NCBI RefSeq assembly: GCF_937951745.1
Contig: NZ_CALFBQ010000035.1
Location: 1 to 34,172, forward strand
DNA: 34,172 bases
DNA from: an uncultured Chloroflexus sp.
Lineage (GTDB): Bacteria > Chloroflexota > Chloroflexia > Chloroflexales > Chloroflexaceae
Direction: 5' to 3'
The notes below the pieces were generated by a model. That model did no database searches. It saw nothing but the letters and a program-made list of their open reading frames with translations, and was not told the origin of the DNA. Numbering within the stretch: position 1 is the stretch's first letter; each line of letters opens with the position of its first letter. The position numbers were made by a program, and so were the translations under genes. This document shows positions 1-7,412 of the stretch, in pieces.

Positions 1-228
1 ACTGTCGTCCACGATCATGACGCCTTCTTCGCTTTCCCTCTCACGAACGTGCGGCTTGACAACCCGCTACAAATCGGCTGATGTTTGTGCTTCGCTCGTC
101 AGAAAGCGTTGGACTTGATCATGACTGACTTCTCCGTTCAAGAGAGAAGACAAGCCAGTCGCGGTAGTTTGCCCGAAGGCGCTAATCAGATAATCGCTGT
201 ACAGGTCAAGGAGTTTACTGTTTTTCAT
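1..228 (-). pseudogene. DDE transposase (IS4/IS701-like), 5' fragment with in-frame stop
   Basis: The reading frame starts at an ATG (228-226) and encodes MKNSKLLDLYSDYLISAFGQ followed by a segment ending in a VSHDQVQRFLTSEAQTSADL stretch. It then hits an amber TAG at 69-67 where the family usually has a Trp; a single TGG to TAG change would explain it. Beyond the stop the same frame stays open to the window edge (22 more codons) and ends in MIVDDS, which fits the first catalytic Asp region of IS4/IS701-like DDE transposases. The rest of the element lies outside the window. The assignment to transposases rests on this N-terminal pattern only, and the exact IS family is uncertain. It is probably an inactive copy unless the stop is a sequencing error. 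Confidence 0.65.
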
Positions 229-431
229 GCTTCAAGTTTACTCAAAACTGCGTAAGGTGAGTACCTAACCAAAGATCGTGATGTATACACTATTAGACAT
301 TCTGGTAATACTGTGGTAATGGGGTGAGGTAAAATGAAAACTATCGGTGTGTTTTTTTCAGGGCGAGTAGTAGCGTTAAACCAAACGGTGTTCGCTGCGG
401 TCTTTTGTAACAAGCTTGTGGAGGTGAAACT

Positions 432-956
432 ATGGATCCGGTACTTACTGCGTTTCTAAAGACAGATACTACACCTGATCAGATAGAGCAAGCGCTCTAT
501 CCACTTAAGGATCAATTGTCTATTAATGATAAAGAAAAAATGGATCTGGGTTTTAGCTTGTTTTTGATGGTTATCGATGTTGACGAGCTTAACTATGACC
601 AATTCGATAGTCTTAGACCTCTTCAAGCAACTCTGGCCAAATTCATAAAAGACAAAGCTGTAGTTGCAATGGCAGCTTATGCTGCGTTCGTGTTGATGCA
701 TGAGGAAGCTTTAGAGAAGGAACTCACTGAATTGCCTGTCAGCCCTGTTCTCGAACCATTCCGTGACTTCTTCCGCTCAAGCACTGTTCATCACTTACGT
801 AACGCTATCAGAACTGGCTCGTTTCGGATTATTGGGAATGAGCTTCTGTTTAAAGATGGTGACTGGTCTGTTTCTATGGAGATCAACCAGTTTTTAAGAT
901 TGTGCAATCGCATCCGCCGATTTTACGAAAGAGTATGGAAATTAACGGTTTCATAG
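432..956 (+). CDS. Hypothetical protein, helical, weak HEPN-like C-terminal pattern
   Basis: I do not recognise this 174-residue protein. It starts at an ATG preceded by a very good ribosome binding site (GGAGGTG, about 6 bases upstream), which supports real expression. The composition is helix-rich with no signal peptide or membrane segment. The C-terminal third contains HLRNAIRTGSF, then a short beta-like stretch ending in FKDGDWSVSMEINQF, then a long helix. This resembles the end of HEPN-type domains (R-N-x-x-x-H motif, then a hydrophobic strand and helix), but the His of the RxxxxH motif is replaced by Thr, so a nuclease role cannot be claimed. The gene is visibly more AT-rich than its neighbours and sits beside a transposase remnant, which suggests horizontal acquisition. 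Confidence 0.75.
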   Translation: MDPVLTAFLKTDTTPDQIEQALYPLKDQLSINDKEKMDLGFSLFLMVIDVDELNYDQFDSLRPLQATLAKFIKDKAVVAMAAYAAFVLMHEEALEKELTELPVSPVLEPFRDFFRSSTVHHLRNAIRTGSFRIIGNELLFKDGDWSVSMEINQFLRLCNRIRRFYERVWKLTVS

Positions 957-1018
957 TAGTGCGCGATCTTATCCACTGATCCTACGGGGAGTGTAGGGTT
1001 ATATTGACGTACCTCCAC

Positions 1019-1040
1019 GCGGCTATGAGTGCATAGCCGC
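1019..1040. other. Perfect 9-bp inverted repeat (hairpin)
   Basis: GCGGCTATG, a 4-base loop AGTG, and CATAGCCGC form a perfect stem between the unknown ORF and the repeat protein gene. There is no T-run on either side, so it is either a U-tract-less terminator of the upstream gene or a structure in the 5' leader of the downstream gene. Confidence 0.6.
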
Positions 1041-1095
1041 ATCGCTGTGCGTCAGCAGTTGCCGGCTACTGTACATGATCACAGGAGTCATCACC

Positions 1096-2333
1096 ATGCC
1101 AACCTTCTTTCGTTATGTCACACTGCTCACCATTTTGACGCTGGTATTGGCCGGCGCGGTTGTCGCGACGCCGGCTGCGATGCCGGTCGCTGCCGCCATG
1201 CTGCCGGTGGCGCCGTTACTGACTGCTGATGGCACGCTGCGCACCGATGGCCTCGCCGCCGGCGCGCTTGACCTCAGGGGGTGGGATGTGAACCTTGACC
1301 CGACCCGCGGGCCACTGTTCCGTCCGGCGACGCAGGCGAGCTCGGCGGAGTGGGAGCATTTGGGGCAGCGGACGATAGCGGCGATTTCATCGGTTGTGAC
1401 GTCGATTGTCTTTGACGGGAATGGCAATCTCTATATCGGCGGCACGTTTCAGAATGCAGCCGGCATTCCTGCCGCTGACTATCTGGTGATGTGGAATCCG
1501 GTGACGCAGCAATGGTCGGCGCTGGGCAGTGATAGCGCCTTGAACGGCTATGTTGAAGCGCTTTACATTGATGAGAATGGTCACTTGTATGTAGGGGGCC
1601 GGTTTACAAATGCAGCCGGTATCGCCGAAGCTGATTATATCGCACGTTGGGATGGAACCAACTGGTCGGCGTTGGGCAGTAGTAGCGCTTTGAACGATTA
1701 TGTTGGAGAGCTTTACATTGATGAGAATGGTCACTTGTATGTAGGGGGGGGTTTACAAATGCAGCCGGTATCGCCGAAGCTGATTATATCGCACGTTGGG
1801 ATGGAACCAACTGGTCGGCGCTGGGCAGCAATGGCAGCGGCGATGGCGCGCTCAATGGCGCGGTGAATGCAATTGTGGCGCAGGGAAGCTATCTGTACAT
1901 TGGCGGCAATTTTACGGATGCAGCCGGTATCGCCGAAGCTGATCATATCGCACGTTGGGATGGAACCAACTGGTCGGCGCTGGGCAGCAATGGCAGCGGC
2001 GATGGCGCAGTGGTCTCTTTTGTGCATACGGTGCTCGCTACCGCTGATAAAGTCTACGTGGGCGGAATGTTTACTGATGTTGCCGGAATCAATACCGCTG
2101 ATTATGTGGCGGTGTGGAACCCGGCGACGGGGCAGTGGAGCGGGCTGGGCAGCAATGGCAGCGGCGATGGCGCGCTGAATGATAGTGTCCTCGCACTGGC
2201 TGTTGCTCCCGATGGCGAGGTGTATGTGGGCGGCGGATTTACCAATGCCGGTAACAATCCGCTGGCCAGTTATGTGGCCTCATATCGGATTGCAAGTGTG
2301 TTCCGGGTGTTTGTGCCGGCAATCAACCGGTAA
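1096..2333 (+). pseudogene. Secreted beta-propeller-like repeat protein, frameshifted at a G8 run
   Basis: The start is placed at ATG 1096 rather than the in-frame ATG 1075 because AGGAG lies 8 bases upstream and the product then begins with a typical signal peptide (MPTFFRYVTLLTILTLVLAG...). About six repeats of roughly 50 residues follow, each with the pattern LYVGGxFTNAAGIxxADYIARWDGTxWSALGS, similar to Rax2/kelch-like surface beta-propellers with one blade per repeat. The protein ends in VFRVFVPAINR. The frame breaks at 1744-1751: the previous repeat has GTAGGGGGCCGGTTTAC, while here eight Gs give one base fewer. Translation in the original frame runs on to 1866; correct repeat coding resumes one frame over and continues to 2333. 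Ligand and function are unknown. The broken state could be decay, a phase-variable tract or a sequencing error. Confidence 0.75.
1612..1988 (+). repeat. Near-identical 69-bp coding repeats in the propeller gene
   Basis: Three nearly identical 69-base blocks start at 1612, 1761 and 1920, each beginning GCAGCCGGTATCGCCGAAGC and coding the AGIAEADYIARWDG/NW part of a blade. A second repeated block (TTGATGAGAATGGTCACTTG) occurs near 1567 and 1717. The near-identity at DNA level indicates recent duplication or gene conversion between blades rather than ancient repeats. Confidence 0.85.
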
Positions 2334-2381
2334 CTGATGAACCAGCGGCGCGGTACTCGGCCGCGCCGCTGTCCTATGCAC

Positions 2382-4058
2382 TTACGACCCCACAATTACG
2401 GTTGTCCGCGCAACACCGGCCCGCTGCGAACGAGCAGTGACGGTGATGCTGCTCCCCGCTGGGGCGCGGATCGTCCACGTTAGGCGTCGCAGGTGATCGG
2501 TGGGGAAACTACCTCCCCACAAGACGCGCTTGTTCGCCCGCCCTTCGAGCTGACCGATTTCTTGCCGTTGTTCGCCGCTGATAATCGCGCCACCCTCCGG
2601 TAGGCTCACTTCGACCTCGATCGGTTGCACAGCTTTGACTTCTTGCGCTTTTCGGCTGCCATACGTTGGTAGGTAGCCGCTGTTGGCGACCACTGCTTGC
2701 AAGCGATAGAGGTCGTCGCCGAGCGGTTCGGCCTGCACGTGGCGTAGCTCGAGGCGCGGCCCGGTTTGAGCAAGGGCCAACACGAAGCGCGTGTTCGGTT
2801 CGAGGGTGCGCAGCAAGAACTTCTCTGGCGGGTTGCCAAAGGTGCGTCGTTCGATCCAACCTCCAATCTCGACTGGCCCGAGTTGAGGGTGCTCAAAGGG
2901 CCGCCAGTTGACAAAGCCGGTCCCACCGAGTTGCTCGTCGTTCCAGCGCAGTAGTTTCAGATCGTCCTCTTCGGGATGGTCGCGGAACCACTCAATAAAG
3001 TCGCGCTCTTTGATGCCCGCCTCGCCGATCATGTCCCACAATTCTACCGTAAAGGCGTAGATACCGAGCTGTTCGTAGGCCCAGTCGTCAAATGCGCCGC
3101 GCATGACCTCACGCGGGTGGTAACGGAAGCCGTGATAGACTGAAACATACTTATAGCCAGTGATCTCCTCGCCGCGCCGGCCTAGCTCTTTGTAGGTCCA
3201 AAGATCGTCAATCGGCATCTGATCGTCAGGTTTATCAGAGTAGGGCCGCAAAATAGCACCCGAATAGGTATGGTACGAGATGGCGGTACTGACATTGAGG
3301 TGCGACGTGAGAAACTCGACCGCTGCTCGAATCTCTGGTTCGGAGGTTGGGTAGGGGCCGGCGCCGCGCTGTACTCCCTCCGGCGCCCAGATGTACGGAA
3401 AGTTGCGGTTGAAGTCAAGCCCTTGAGTTGGCGGGGCAATCTTGACTTCGTAGCCGTTGTAGTTGCGAATATACCCCTCGGTGTAAACCCGGTAGTACGT
3501 ACCACCACGCTCATCAGGCGCGCGCGGACGCAGCAGGCGCGGATCGCGCTCGCTTACTTTCCAGCCGCCGTCAGGGTCAACTATGCGCATTTGCAAGATC
3601 AAGCCGTCGCCGTCGATGTCGGCAGGGTACAACCCGTCACGATCGTCGGTGAAAGGATAGCGGCGGGTACCTGACCGCACATAGACCGGTGAAGTCAGCG
3701 CTTGTTCCATGCCGTCGGGATTGAGGCAGGGTACAATGTAGAGCGCGCGCTCGTCGAGCAGCACGGTAAGGTTGGGATCGCGTCCGTATTGCTCCAACGC
3801 GGTCTGGATGACGTGCAACGCTCCCATACAGCCGGTGACTTCGGTCGCGTGGATGTTGGCATCAAGCCAGAATGCTGGCTTCTCGTGATCGGGGCCGGTA
3901 GCTTGATTGGTGAGGATCATTAACCAGATTGGACGGCCTTCATAGCTCGTACCAATGCTGCGCAGCGCACAGAGCTGCGGGTATGCTTCGGCCCATGCTT
4001 TCAATGCGGCTTCGACTTCGTGTGGGCGGTAGTAGCGGGTGAAATCGATCGTTGGCAT
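2382..4058 (-). CDS. M14-family zinc carboxypeptidase
   Basis: This 558-residue protein has the metallocarboxypeptidase signature in order. HATE at 70-73 gives zinc ligands His70 and Glu73, NPDG is at 113-116, FNRNFP at 216-221 gives the substrate-carboxylate Asn/Arg pair, SYHTYSG gives zinc ligand His263, and FTVELW gives the catalytic Glu339. A C-terminal extension of roughly 150 residues after the catalytic domain looks beta-rich and may be an accessory domain. No signal peptide is seen, so it is probably cytoplasmic or exported by an unusual route. The family removes C-terminal residues from peptides; the specificity here cannot be read from sequence. The gene stands alone, divergent from the PP2C gene and convergent with the propeller gene. 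Confidence 0.9.
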   Translation of the reverse strand: MPTIDFTRYYRPHEVEAALKAWAEAYPQLCALRSIGTSYEGRPIWLMILTNQATGPDHEKPAFWLDANIHATEVTGCMGALHVIQTALEQYGRDPNLTVLLDERALYIVPCLNPDGMEQALTSPVYVRSGTRRYPFTDDRDGLYPADIDGDGLILQMRIVDPDGGWKVSERDPRLLRPRAPDERGGTYYRVYTEGYIRNYNGYEVKIAPPTQGLDFNRNFPYIWAPEGVQRGAGPYPTSEPEIRAAVEFLTSHLNVSTAISYHTYSGAILRPYSDKPDDQMPIDDLWTYKELGRRGEEITGYKYVSVYHGFRYHPREVMRGAFDDWAYEQLGIYAFTVELWDMIGEAGIKERDFIEWFRDHPEEDDLKLLRWNDEQLGGTGFVNWRPFEHPQLGPVEIGGWIERRTFGNPPEKFLLRTLEPNTRFVLALAQTGPRLELRHVQAEPLGDDLYRLQAVVANSGYLPTYGSRKAQEVKAVQPIEVEVSLPEGGAIISGEQRQEIGQLEGRANKRVLWGGSFPTDHLRRLTWTIRAPAGSSITVTARSQRAGVARTTVIVGS

Positions 4059-4248
4059 CGCACAAATCCTTGCTTAATCAAGCATTCGGTCTTGTAATGG
4101 TACCATAAATTCTTACACCGATCCACCGAGGGTGTAGAGGGGGTAGGTGTTGGGTGGCCTGCCGGGCGTCTCCAACGCCGGGCGCTCGGTTGGGCGCCCC
4201 TCCAACGTTCATCTGCTTTGCGCCTCTGCGTCTTACAGGTTCGCGTTA

Positions 4249-4257
4249 TGGTATACT
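4249..4257 (+). promoter_or_regulatory. Extended -10 promoter element for the PP2C-mutL pair
   Basis: TGGTATACT is an extended -10 (TGn-TATACT) about 36 bases before the phosphatase start codon. No good -35 is visible, which is normal for extended -10 promoters. Confidence 0.45.
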
Positions 4258-4292
4258 GCTGACAATTCGACAAACAGGCAACAGGATCGCCT

Positions 4293-5255
4293 ATGCGCGT
4301 GCGGTACAGTGCCCGGACAGATACCGGCAAGCGGCGCGAGATTAATCAGGATGCGTATGGCAGCGCGGAGGTGGGGCAGGGAACGCTGCTTGTCGTTTGT
4401 GATGGAATGGGTGGACACCTAGCTGGCGAAGTCGCGAGCAAGCTGGCGGTCGAGACGATCATCACTACCTTCCAACCCGGCGATGATCCAGCGGCAGGCT
4501 TGCGTCACGCCTTTGTTACCGCTAACCAGCGCGTGTACGACGAAGGGCGTGGCAGTATGGGCACCACCGCTGTCGCTGCCTTCTTTTGGCACAATACGCT
4601 CTATGTAGCTAACGTCGGCGACAGCCGGGCCTACCTCGTGCGTGAAGGCCAGATCCGTCAAATTACCCAAGATCACTCATTGATCGGCGATCAGGTAGCT
4701 GCTGGCCTTCTGACCGCTGAAGAGGCTCGTGCTTCCACCATCCGCAACATTATCACCCGCGCCATCGGCCATCTGGGGCACGTTGAGGTCGATCTCTTCC
4801 GTGAGCCGCTCTTGCCCGGCGATACCATTGTGCTCTCAACCGATGGGATGCATGGCTTACTGACCGATGACGAAATCGCCGCGATCGCCAGCATGCATCC
4901 GCTCGATGTGGCGACGCGCCGGTTGGTAGATGAAGCGAATGCGCGCGGCGGGCCGGATAATATTACCGTGGTGATCGCGCAGGTTGATGGCCTCGACCCA
5001 ACTGTCAGAGAGAGCGCTCCTGTCGCAGTCGCGGCCTCACCAGCGCCAACCGTGGCTGCGCCGCCGGCAGCCAAGCCGCTGTCACGGGTTGGTCTGACCC
5101 TGTCGATCCTTATGCTCGTAATGTTAATTGGCTTGAGCTTGTTTGTTACGCTGACCGATCGGCGTACCCCGCCGCCGTTGTTGAGTTCGCCGACGATTGT
5201 GGTGACCGCAACGGTGGTGAATACGGCGACGCCATTGCCAACGAGTACGCCATGA
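4293..5255 (+). CDS. PP2C-family serine/threonine phosphatase with C-terminal membrane anchor
   Basis: The 320-residue product dephosphorylates Ser/Thr residues, typically opposing Hanks-type kinases. PP2C motifs appear in order: NQD (18-20), DGMGGH (37-42) with the metal-binding Asp, a GTT motif near 90, VGDSRAY near 108, the DG before MHGLL near 180, and GGPDN near 220. After a Ala/Pro-rich linker comes one hydrophobic segment (about 265-285: LTLSILMLVMLIGLSLFV) and a short Thr/Pro-rich tail, so the catalytic domain is likely tethered to the inner face of the membrane. The ATG has AGGA about 8 bases upstream. It lies 7 bases ahead of mutL and is probably co-transcribed with it. No kinase gene is adjacent. 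Confidence 0.93.
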   Translation: MRVRYSARTDTGKRREINQDAYGSAEVGQGTLLVVCDGMGGHLAGEVASKLAVETIITTFQPGDDPAAGLRHAFVTANQRVYDEGRGSMGTTAVAAFFWHNTLYVANVGDSRAYLVREGQIRQITQDHSLIGDQVAAGLLTAEEARASTIRNIITRAIGHLGHVEVDLFREPLLPGDTIVLSTDGMHGLLTDDEIAAIASMHPLDVATRRLVDEANARGGPDNITVVIAQVDGLDPTVRESAPVAVAASPAPTVAAPPAAKPLSRVGLTLSILMLVMLIGLSLFVTLTDRRTPPPLLSSPTIVVTATVVNTATPLPTSTP

Positions 5256-5262
5256 CGGGGCG

Positions 5263-7131
5263 ATGCCTATGCCCATCCGTTTGCTCGATGAAACCATTGC
5301 TGCTCAAATCGCCGCCGGCGAAGTGGTCGAACGCCCGGCGTCGGTGGTGAAGGAGCTGGTCGAGAACGCGCTCGATGCCGGCGCGCGCCGGATCGTGGTT
5401 GAGGTGCGCGGTGGTGGGTTGCGTGAGATTCGAGTGCAAGATGACGGCTGCGGCATTCCGGCCGATGAAGTGGAGTTGGCGTTTGCCCGCCATGCCACCA
5501 GTAAGCTCCAATCTGCCGAGGATTTGTGGGCGATTCGCACGCTGGGTTTTCGCGGCGAAGCCTTGCCCAGCATCGCCAGCGTGGCACAGGTGATCTGCAT
5601 CACCCGCGTGGCCGAGGCCGAGGTGGGAGTTGAGCTGCGCATTGCCGGCGGTGAGGTGCAATCGCGTTTGCCCTGCGGTTGTCCGGTGGGCACGACGATC
5701 ACGGTGCGCAATCTCTTTTACAACACCCCCGTGCGCCGCGAGTACCTCCGTTCTGAGGCGACCGAAACTGGCGCGATTAGCGCGATTGTTCAGCAGTACG
5801 CCCTTGCCTACCCTGAAGTGAGCTTTAGCCTCGTGGTTGATGGCCGGGTGATGTTCCAAACCGCCGGTGATGGCGATCTGCGCGCAGTAGCAGTGGAGTT
5901 GTACGGTCTTGAAGTGGGACGATCTTTGCTGCCGGTGCAGGCTGAAGCCGGTGCCGATGAGTTGTGGGTGTCAGTGCGTGGCTTGATCTCGCCGCCCGAA
6001 CTGACCCGTAGTTCGCGCAGTTATCTCGCGCTCTTCGCCAACCGGCGTGCGTTGCAGCCGCGTGGCGCACTGGCGGCTGTGGTCGAGAATGCCTACCATA
6101 CGATGTTGATGAAGGGACGTTTTCCTATTGCAATTATCGACCTGCGCGTGCATCCAGCCGCGATTGACGTGAATGTTCATCCCACGAAAAGTGAGGTAAA
6201 GTTTCGCTATGCCGCTCATGTTCACAGCGTACTGGGCCGCGCTATCCGCGATGCGTTGATCAGCGGGGCCGATGTTCCGGTCTGGGATGCGCCCGATCCG
6301 GCGACGGCCCAGCGCCGGTTCGAGTTGCGCCGGCTCGGCCAAGAGCCGCCGTTGCCGCCACCATCGGCGTGGGGAGTGGGTGCAGCGGCGTGGGATCGCG
6401 CTCGTTCGCGCTGGGATGCCGGTTCGCCGGCGGCACATCTGACGACGCCATTGCCGCTGCCGCCGTCCGATACGCCGGTTGCGCCTGAATCGTCTGTGCC
6501 GATTGCGCCGCCAACGGCTGAGCCTGCCCCAGTACCAGCCCCCTCACCCTCATCGCTGCCGCCGCTGCGGGTGGTGGGGCAGGTTGGCTTGACCTATATC
6601 GTCGCTGAAGCGCCGGAAGGGATGTATCTGATTGACCAGCACGCCGCCCACGAGCGGATTACTTATGAGAAGCTGATGAACCAATACGCCCAGCGGGCAG
6701 TCGAGTCGCAGCAGTTACTGATGCCACAGGCGGTTGAGTTAAGCCCGGAAGCTAGCGCACTGCTGTTGGGCAATGCCGAGAAGCTGACCGAGTGGGGATT
6801 CGTGCTTGAGTCATGGGGCACTGGCGTGCTGGTGCGCGCGATGCCGGCCACCCTCCCGCTCGACGAATTGGCGCAGGCGTTGCACGAGATGGCTGAGCGG
6901 CTGGCCGGACGCGGCGGCAGCAGTCCACTCGAGTGGCGCGAGGCAATGCTGATCACGCTCGCCTGCCATACCTCGGTGCGCGCCGGTCAGCCGCTCTCAC
7001 ACGAGGAGATGCGCCAACTGATCCGCCAGCTCGAACAGTGCGTTAGCCCGCGTACCTGCCCTCACGGCCGCCCGACCATGATCCTGATGACACCATCGCA
7101 GCTCGAACGACAATTTGGCCGCCGCGGGTAA
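5263..7131 (+). CDS. mutL: DNA mismatch repair protein MutL
   Basis: MutL couples mismatch recognition by MutS to strand incision. The N-terminal GHKL ATPase is clear: ELVENALDAGA (Asn35), DDGCGI near 59-64, RGEALPS, and GTTITVRNLFYNTPVR. A Pro/Ala-rich linker covers about residues 360-440. The C-terminal domain carries DQHAAHERITYE starting at residue 458, which matches the endonuclease motif DQHA(X)2E(X)4E, plus ACHTS and CPHGRP motifs that complete the metal site. This MutL is therefore predicted to be the nicking type used by organisms without MutH. There are two possible starts (5263 or 5269); MPIRLLDETIAAQIAAGE, the usual family N-terminus, begins at 5269. Confidence 0.97.
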   Translation: MPMPIRLLDETIAAQIAAGEVVERPASVVKELVENALDAGARRIVVEVRGGGLREIRVQDDGCGIPADEVELAFARHATSKLQSAEDLWAIRTLGFRGEALPSIASVAQVICITRVAEAEVGVELRIAGGEVQSRLPCGCPVGTTITVRNLFYNTPVRREYLRSEATETGAISAIVQQYALAYPEVSFSLVVDGRVMFQTAGDGDLRAVAVELYGLEVGRSLLPVQAEAGADELWVSVRGLISPPELTRSSRSYLALFANRRALQPRGALAAVVENAYHTMLMKGRFPIAIIDLRVHPAAIDVNVHPTKSEVKFRYAAHVHSVLGRAIRDALISGADVPVWDAPDPATAQRRFELRRLGQEPPLPPPSAWGVGAAAWDRARSRWDAGSPAAHLTTPLPLPPSDTPVAPESSVPIAPPTAEPAPVPAPSPSSLPPLRVVGQVGLTYIVAEAPEGMYLIDQHAAHERITYEKLMNQYAQRAVESQQLLMPQAVELSPEASALLLGNAEKLTEWGFVLESWGTGVLVRAMPATLPLDELAQALHEMAERLAGRGGSSPLEWREAMLITLACHTSVRAGQPLSHEEMRQLIRQLEQCVSPRTCPHGRPTMILMTPSQLERQFGRRG

Positions 7132-7160
7132 TGTAGAGATGGACGGCTGTCCGTTTTCAT

Positions 7161-7390
7161 AAACGCAAAGGCGCAATGATCGCAGAGGACGCAAAGGTTT
7201 TTTATGTGGGAAGTGTTACGATGTTTGGTGTCGTTTCTGAATGTCCACCGCGTTCTTCGTATCTTTGCATTAAACAAAAGATGTGAATAGGCCTAAAACT
7301 GCAAAGAACGCAAAGAAAACTTGGTCACAACCTCAACCCTACTCATACCCCATCCAAAAATCTCTGCGTCCTTCGCGCCTTTGCGTTAAA
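7161..7390. repeat. Inverted copies of a dispersed AACGCAAAGG / CCTTTGCGTT repeat
   Basis: The intergenic region between convergent mutL and the C45 gene contains four degenerate copies of a motif built on CTTTGCGTCCTTTGCGCCTTTGCG. Two read as the complement (7161-7197 and 7301-7316) and two read forward (7250-7274 and 7361-7390), so the outer pair and the inner pair can each fold back on one another. Related pieces occur at 4214-4232, 15364-15468 and 27580-27625. No protein-coding gene is seen in 7132-7412. Confidence 0.7.
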
Positions 7391-7412
7391 ACCCTCTGCC
7401 CCCGCTGCGCTT

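Noticed and set aside
225-413. A 62-residue minus-strand frame just upstream of the transposase start
   Set aside because: No ribosome binding site, odd composition, overlaps the transposase start region in another frame; most likely chance.
1612-1988. Regularly spaced near-identical repeats that could suggest a CRISPR array
   Set aside because: They are in frame, encode protein blades, and the spacers between them also encode similar blade segments.
4143-4200. GC-rich partly palindromic stretch before the phosphatase gene
   Set aside because: Several overlapping imperfect GGGCGC palindromes, no single clean stem and no link to a known element.
5146-5859. Long minus-strand frame opposite mutL and the phosphatase end
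   Set aside because: Covers the conserved MutL ATPase motifs on the other strand; a shadow frame of GC-rich coding DNA.
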